Assembly (NCBI GenBank): GCA_964542875.1
Contig: CAZIWA010000011.1
Span: forward strand, 1-64,000
Reading direction: 5' to 3'
Length of the DNA stretch: 64,000 bases
Source: CAZGOM01 sp964542875
GTDB lineage: Bacteria; Planctomycetota; Phycisphaerae; Phycisphaerales; Phycisphaeraceae
The notes under the pieces are model-generated. The model was not told the DNA's origin and did no database searches. It saw nothing but the letters and a program-made list of their open reading frames with translations. Below, piece after piece: positions 61,801-64,000 of the stretch; positions within the stretch are counted from its first letter, which is position 1; each line of letters starts with the position of its first letter. The position numbers and the translations under genes are program-made.

Positions 61801-62555
61801 GGCTGGGAGGTTGGGTTGGCAGGGTTTGGGTCAAGCTGCGGGCCCAGGTGGATAAGGAAGTCCGCATCGTCGAGATCGGGGGCGATCCAGCCGGAGATGT
61901 AAGCGGGGACCAAGGCGCTGTCGATTTTGAAGTCGATGGCCAAGTGCTGGGGGATGGCGCGGATGATGGGTTCATCAAAGAGAGGCTTGGGAGCGGCATC
62001 GACTTTCTTGATGGAGCCGGAAGCGGCGAGACGGGCCTTCCAGCCGGAGATGTTGACGATGAGGGAGGAAGCTTCGAGAGTGACTTCGTCGGCGGGGAGC
62101 GTCCAGAGGTTTTGATCTTTGGCGGGTTGGGTGGCGGCTGAGGTGGCTGCGGGTTGGGTGGAGGAGGGGATGGGGTTTAAGAGGGGGTTCAGCCCGCCGT
62201 AGTCGATTTTGCCGGCGCGGATGGAGACGTTGAGCTCAGCTCCGATGAGCCGGACGGTTTTCACGCGCGCCTGGATGAGCGACCAGGGGGTGTAGTCGAT
62301 GGCGACGGCACCGATGACGCTGGGGTCGTCTTTAACGATCCGGACGTTCACAATGTCCAGCGAGGTGAGGGAGACGGAGCGAAGCTCGTATTGCGCGCCC
62401 GAAAGCCCGGCGGCGGTCAATGCGCGGTGGATGCCCCAGGCGGTGATGACGGGAACCAGGAAGATGTAAAACAGCAGCACAGCGGCGAGCAGCGTCACCA
62501 GCGTGAAGAACGCGCGCTTGAACCAGGTTTTGTACCGTTTTGGCGGCTGCGTCAT
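58818..62555 (-). CDS. YdbH/AsmA-like giant membrane-anchored protein
   Basis: 1245 residues. A single N-terminal transmembrane helix (FFTLVTLLAAVLLFYIFLVP) is followed by a very long, beta-rich extracytoplasmic region with many AsmA-like strand repeats (VSLTSLDIVNVRIVKDDPSV, VKTVRLIGAELNVSIRAGKI). The C-terminal part has YdbH-like features (AKVKGEGGLWGRIPIIIAPG, PLIIQEGFLFARPGDTGWFE). YdbH, TamB and AsmA-type proteins form bridges that move phospholipid between membranes; the role in a planctomycete is inferred. The Pro-rich last 20 residues are likely flexible. The gene stands alone before nuoH on the same strand. Confidence 0.85.
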   Translation of the reverse strand: MTQPPKRYKTWFKRAFFTLVTLLAAVLLFYIFLVPVITAWGIHRALTAAGLSGAQYELRSVSLTSLDIVNVRIVKDDPSVIGAVAIDYTPWSLIQARVKTVRLIGAELNVSIRAGKIDYGGLNPLLNPIPSSTQPAATSAATQPAKDQNLWTLPADEVTLEASSLIVNISGWKARLAASGSIKKVDAAPKPLFDEPIIRAIPQHLAIDFKIDSALVPAYISGWIAPDLDDADFLIHLGPQLDPNPANPTSQPYIEAQLSVRETAQGPTYRTTLLATTGIAHSLKAGKPPDNYAGLDFDARFGPGFALKSLTGSGQISNFNFGIVSIDAKAKFEAVDGLLAITSSNFKVSGPEGFAVDARLTLENVALSLPIGSKAKNRLLQASCDIAFALTAKPALPSALAHILGNTVDLRLGARGSLFASYSLDTHEYQAKATAQRAWLSAKPDGSPFLGAIDLRARNVTLAQSTAGTDVNLEGLMIWATQPGITFPDRDMETTQLPAGAAMFQIGRPDVSAFGGDTASVIGGLRFHKPANGQPPSFSVGRAVLRARYVLALEHSGTHTADLRIRLPLGITLNPATGAPTLTVPVAPLGDTPPDETPQNPFLPTDRPRIQWLVSSPYLALPQTPNTDNSIAGAVELKGTHPLVIHLPSKSPDSSAQWLRETRIEPTALQIVAGLPDQAPTQAAEPPAKSGRISFTGPGVLYLDIKPQSTDAPLVATTFAAKLVVPTFTGNISATDSITGGLTFAANITPQIRPGIKGQPDTLAVTLTPDLTLDLQSARLPSYSVEGLSAQLQLISHIDIAGDATTAIATTNLKNLNLTLPAQQLVLTNASLQIPIAIRYQTDKWTVPPTQEPLPKGVISIPGITYKNQALPPITGDASLLGSDFKTNINWQPIEGARLNIAASAALVPELAAKVQITLPAFKPANPLAIGQFLEKLGVTRAATSELAGTLAAKADILYENQKLTGTGELEVGNVDVSDRLAALEIKGLNGKIALAQLLPLRSEAGQRITATSVKVNEILLDQGDVTLTIESPTTFLIERTRARLGEQGILGLTAFRYRTDKTEINTDLLLEDVNLKDLLNAFAKAKVKGEGGLWGRIPIIIAPGSPQPLIIQEGFLFARPGDTGWFEILDPSTANTIDNIANGVAVDEALQGKSIENARDGIKGLKNFSYDKLTVNFERRNGKTLAIIRASGKGRGLGPMVPPLVPTITVENIDQALGTALNYWYEWTKPQGPPPEPSPLDDLF

Positions 62556-62739
62556 GGGTGGGTGGTGCCGGGGCCTTGGGGTCGTTATGGCGGCGCGATA
62601 TGTGGATGGTAGGCCGAATGAATTGTACGGGAAGGGCGGGGATCAGGGAGTCAGGGAAGGCCTGAGGGCGAGGTGTTTCAATGGGATATCCCGCTTGGGG
62701 CGAAGCGGTTGGGAATTGGTGGGTTTGCGGGTTGTCAGA

Positions 62740-64000
62740 TTACTGCGGGTCTTTGCCGGACATGAAGGTCTGGTCCGGGCCGACGGGGAGGGCACCCTTG
62801 AAGAGGGATTTTGTGGGCTGATCGCGCTTGAGGAAGGCGTGAACGATGACGCCGATGAGGAACAGGACCAGTGCGACGGCGAGGCCGGCCAGGGCGTATT
62901 GGGTGAGGGTCTGGAGCTGGGTGGAGTGGCCGGCGATGCGGGCGAGCTTGTGCCCGACGGGGCCGGGGGCGATGCCTGGGGGGGAATCGATCAGCCACAC
63001 CCAGACGGCGCAGCCAACGAGGCCGACGAGGCTGGCGGGGAGCAGGACCTTCACACAGGCGTGCATGACCTGATCGATGCGGATGCGGGGAAGCGTCCAG
63101 CGGATCCACATCTGGATGAAGATGAAGATCATTGCCTTGGCGATGACCCAGAAGGCGGCATAGAGGTTGAAGATAAAGAGCGCGGTGCCGGAGGAAAGGC
63201 CCATGGCCTGGGCGCGTGCGTCAGGGTTGCCGGTGAGGGTGTTTTCAAAGTAGGCGGTGCCGGCGGCCAGGGGGTTAAAGCCCAGGGCGCGGTAGACGGG
63301 GTCGAACGCGCCAAAGGGGGAGTTCCACCCGCCCAGGAAGAGCGCGGACATGACCGCGCCCAGGACGAACATGCCGGCGTACTCGGCGAAGAAGAAGAAG
63401 CTGAAGCGCAGGCCGGAATACTCGGTGTGGAAGCCGGCGACGAGTTCGGATTCGGATTCGGGGAGGTCAAAGGGTGCGCGCTTGTTGGAGGCGAGCGCGG
63501 CGACGAAGAAGAGCCCGCAGGCGAGGGCATTAAAGGGGTTATGGAAGACGAACCAGGTGGAGAGGCCGCCTGCCTGGAGGTAAGAGAGTTCAACCAGGTG
63601 AAGGGTGCCGGCGGTGAGAAGCCCGGTGATGATGGCCAGGCCCATGGGTACTTCGTAGGAAACCATCTGGCAGGCTTCGCGCATGGCGCCGTAAACCGAC
63701 CATTTGGAGCCCGAGGCCCAGCCGGCGAGGATGACGCCCATCACTTCCACAGCGAGGACGGCGAGGATGTAGAGCACGCCGATATCCAGGCGGGGTTCAA
63801 AGGTGAAGTCCGGCCCGAAGGGAAGCGCGACCATGGCGGCGAAGACGGGGGCGAAGGCCAGGTAAGGGGCGATCTTAAAGAGGACGGGGTCTGCGGCGCG
63901 GGGCATGAGGTCTTCTTTGAAGACGAGCTTGAGGCCGTCGGCGATGGACTGGGCCCAGCCTTGCCATCCGCCTACGTGCATGGGGCCCTGGCGGGATTGG
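62740..64000 (-). CDS. nuoH: NADH-quinone oxidoreductase subunit H, 5' end outside window
   Basis: About 419 residues are visible. The frame continues to the window edge upstream of MHVGG as QSRQGP, which matches the R-x-GP-x-x-VG motif of NuoH, so the true start lies outside. Seen: WQGWAQSIADGLKLVFKEDL, RLDIGVLYILAVLAVEVMGV, FDLPESESELVAGFHTEYSG (quinone-site region) and eight or so transmembrane helices. NuoH is a membrane subunit of complex I next to the quinone cavity. The C-terminus has an extra helix and a polar tail. Downstream 184 bases to the YdbH-like gene hold nothing that I can name. Confidence 0.95.
   Translation of the reverse strand, partial: QSRQGPMHVGGWQGWAQSIADGLKLVFKEDLMPRAADPVLFKIAPYLAFAPVFAAMVALPFGPDFTFEPRLDIGVLYILAVLAVEVMGVILAGWASGSKWSVYGAMREACQMVSYEVPMGLAIITGLLTAGTLHLVELSYLQAGGLSTWFVFHNPFNALACGLFFVAALASNKRAPFDLPESESELVAGFHTEYSGLRFSFFFFAEYAGMFVLGAVMSALFLGGWNSPFGAFDPVYRALGFNPLAAGTAYFENTLTGNPDARAQAMGLSSGTALFIFNLYAAFWVIAKAMIFIFIQMWIRWTLPRIRIDQVMHACVKVLLPASLVGLVGCAVWVWLIDSPPGIAPGPVGHKLARIAGHSTQLQTLTQYALAGLAVALVLFLIGVIVHAFLKRDQPTKSLFKGALPVGPDQTFMSGKDPQ

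Overview
The window is G+C-rich bacterial chromosome, most likely from a planctomycete (possibly the Phycisphaerae side of the phylum; I infer this and cannot prove it). The evidence is the intergenic repeats whose minus strand reads ARRASEG/SPTRQRG-like, many exported proteins of planctomycete type, a formaldehyde-activating-enzyme-like protein, and weak or absent Shine-Dalgarno sites in front of many genes. I see about 48 protein genes and no convincing rRNA, tRNA or CRISPR array.

Layout. 1-3.3 kb: end of an unknown gene, a near-perfect 97-bp direct repeat, a Tat-exported Rieske protein, a C-terminal-only LarC, a methyltransferase and a small unknown. 3.4-8.4 kb: envelope cluster of a double CsgG-like/PEGA protein and three lipoproteins (COG3014-type, YcfL-like, LpoB-like), closed by a terminator. 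8.6-17.7 kb: citrate synthase, a TIM-barrel epimerase, a KdpDE-like two-component pair without the pump, a GH4 glycosidase with a divergent AraC regulator, a phosphodiesterase and a small membrane protein. 17.8-21.9 kb: AbiE-type toxin-antitoxin pair behind a promoter with paired operators, then anmK and murQ for peptidoglycan recycling. 22.1-26.1 kb: oxidative-stress block of exported catalase, ankyrin partner, thioredoxin and OxyR, with two matched OxyR sites. 26.1-31.7 kb: GNAT acetyltransferase (ArgA-like), fused CobA-HemD, a Fae-like protein, a metallophosphatase and a DUF2330 protein. 31.8-40.5 kb: Fic protein with phased upstream repeats, ZnuA with a divergent Fur/Zur regulator, PadR plus a membrane protein, a SIMPL protein and DNA ligase. 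40.5-48.8 kb: three translationally coupled genes led by a 1496-residue CsgG/ankyrin protein, and a divergent PDZ-like exported protein. 48.8-53.8 kb: UDP-glucuronate decarboxylase, a small unknown, histidinol dehydrogenase, a C45 peptidase and a DNA glycosylase. 53.8-57.3 kb: phage-derived island (ParB-like, ABC ATPase-GNAT fusion, terminase-small-like, head-tail-connector-like) behind a near-consensus promoter with an embedded palindrome. 57.4-64 kb: LarB, an element with inverted ends, a YdbH/AsmA-like giant, and NuoH running off the window end.

Themes. Three loci encode CsgG/LpoB-type envelope proteins. Redox defence is wired through OxyR. The Lar cofactor genes are scattered. Several intergenic repeat families abut, and sometimes supply, the stop codons of genes. 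The most unusual parts are the ParB/ABC-GNAT island, the giant CsgG-ankyrin operon, and the set of readable operators (OxyR pair, AbiE pair, 30-bp phased repeats before fic).
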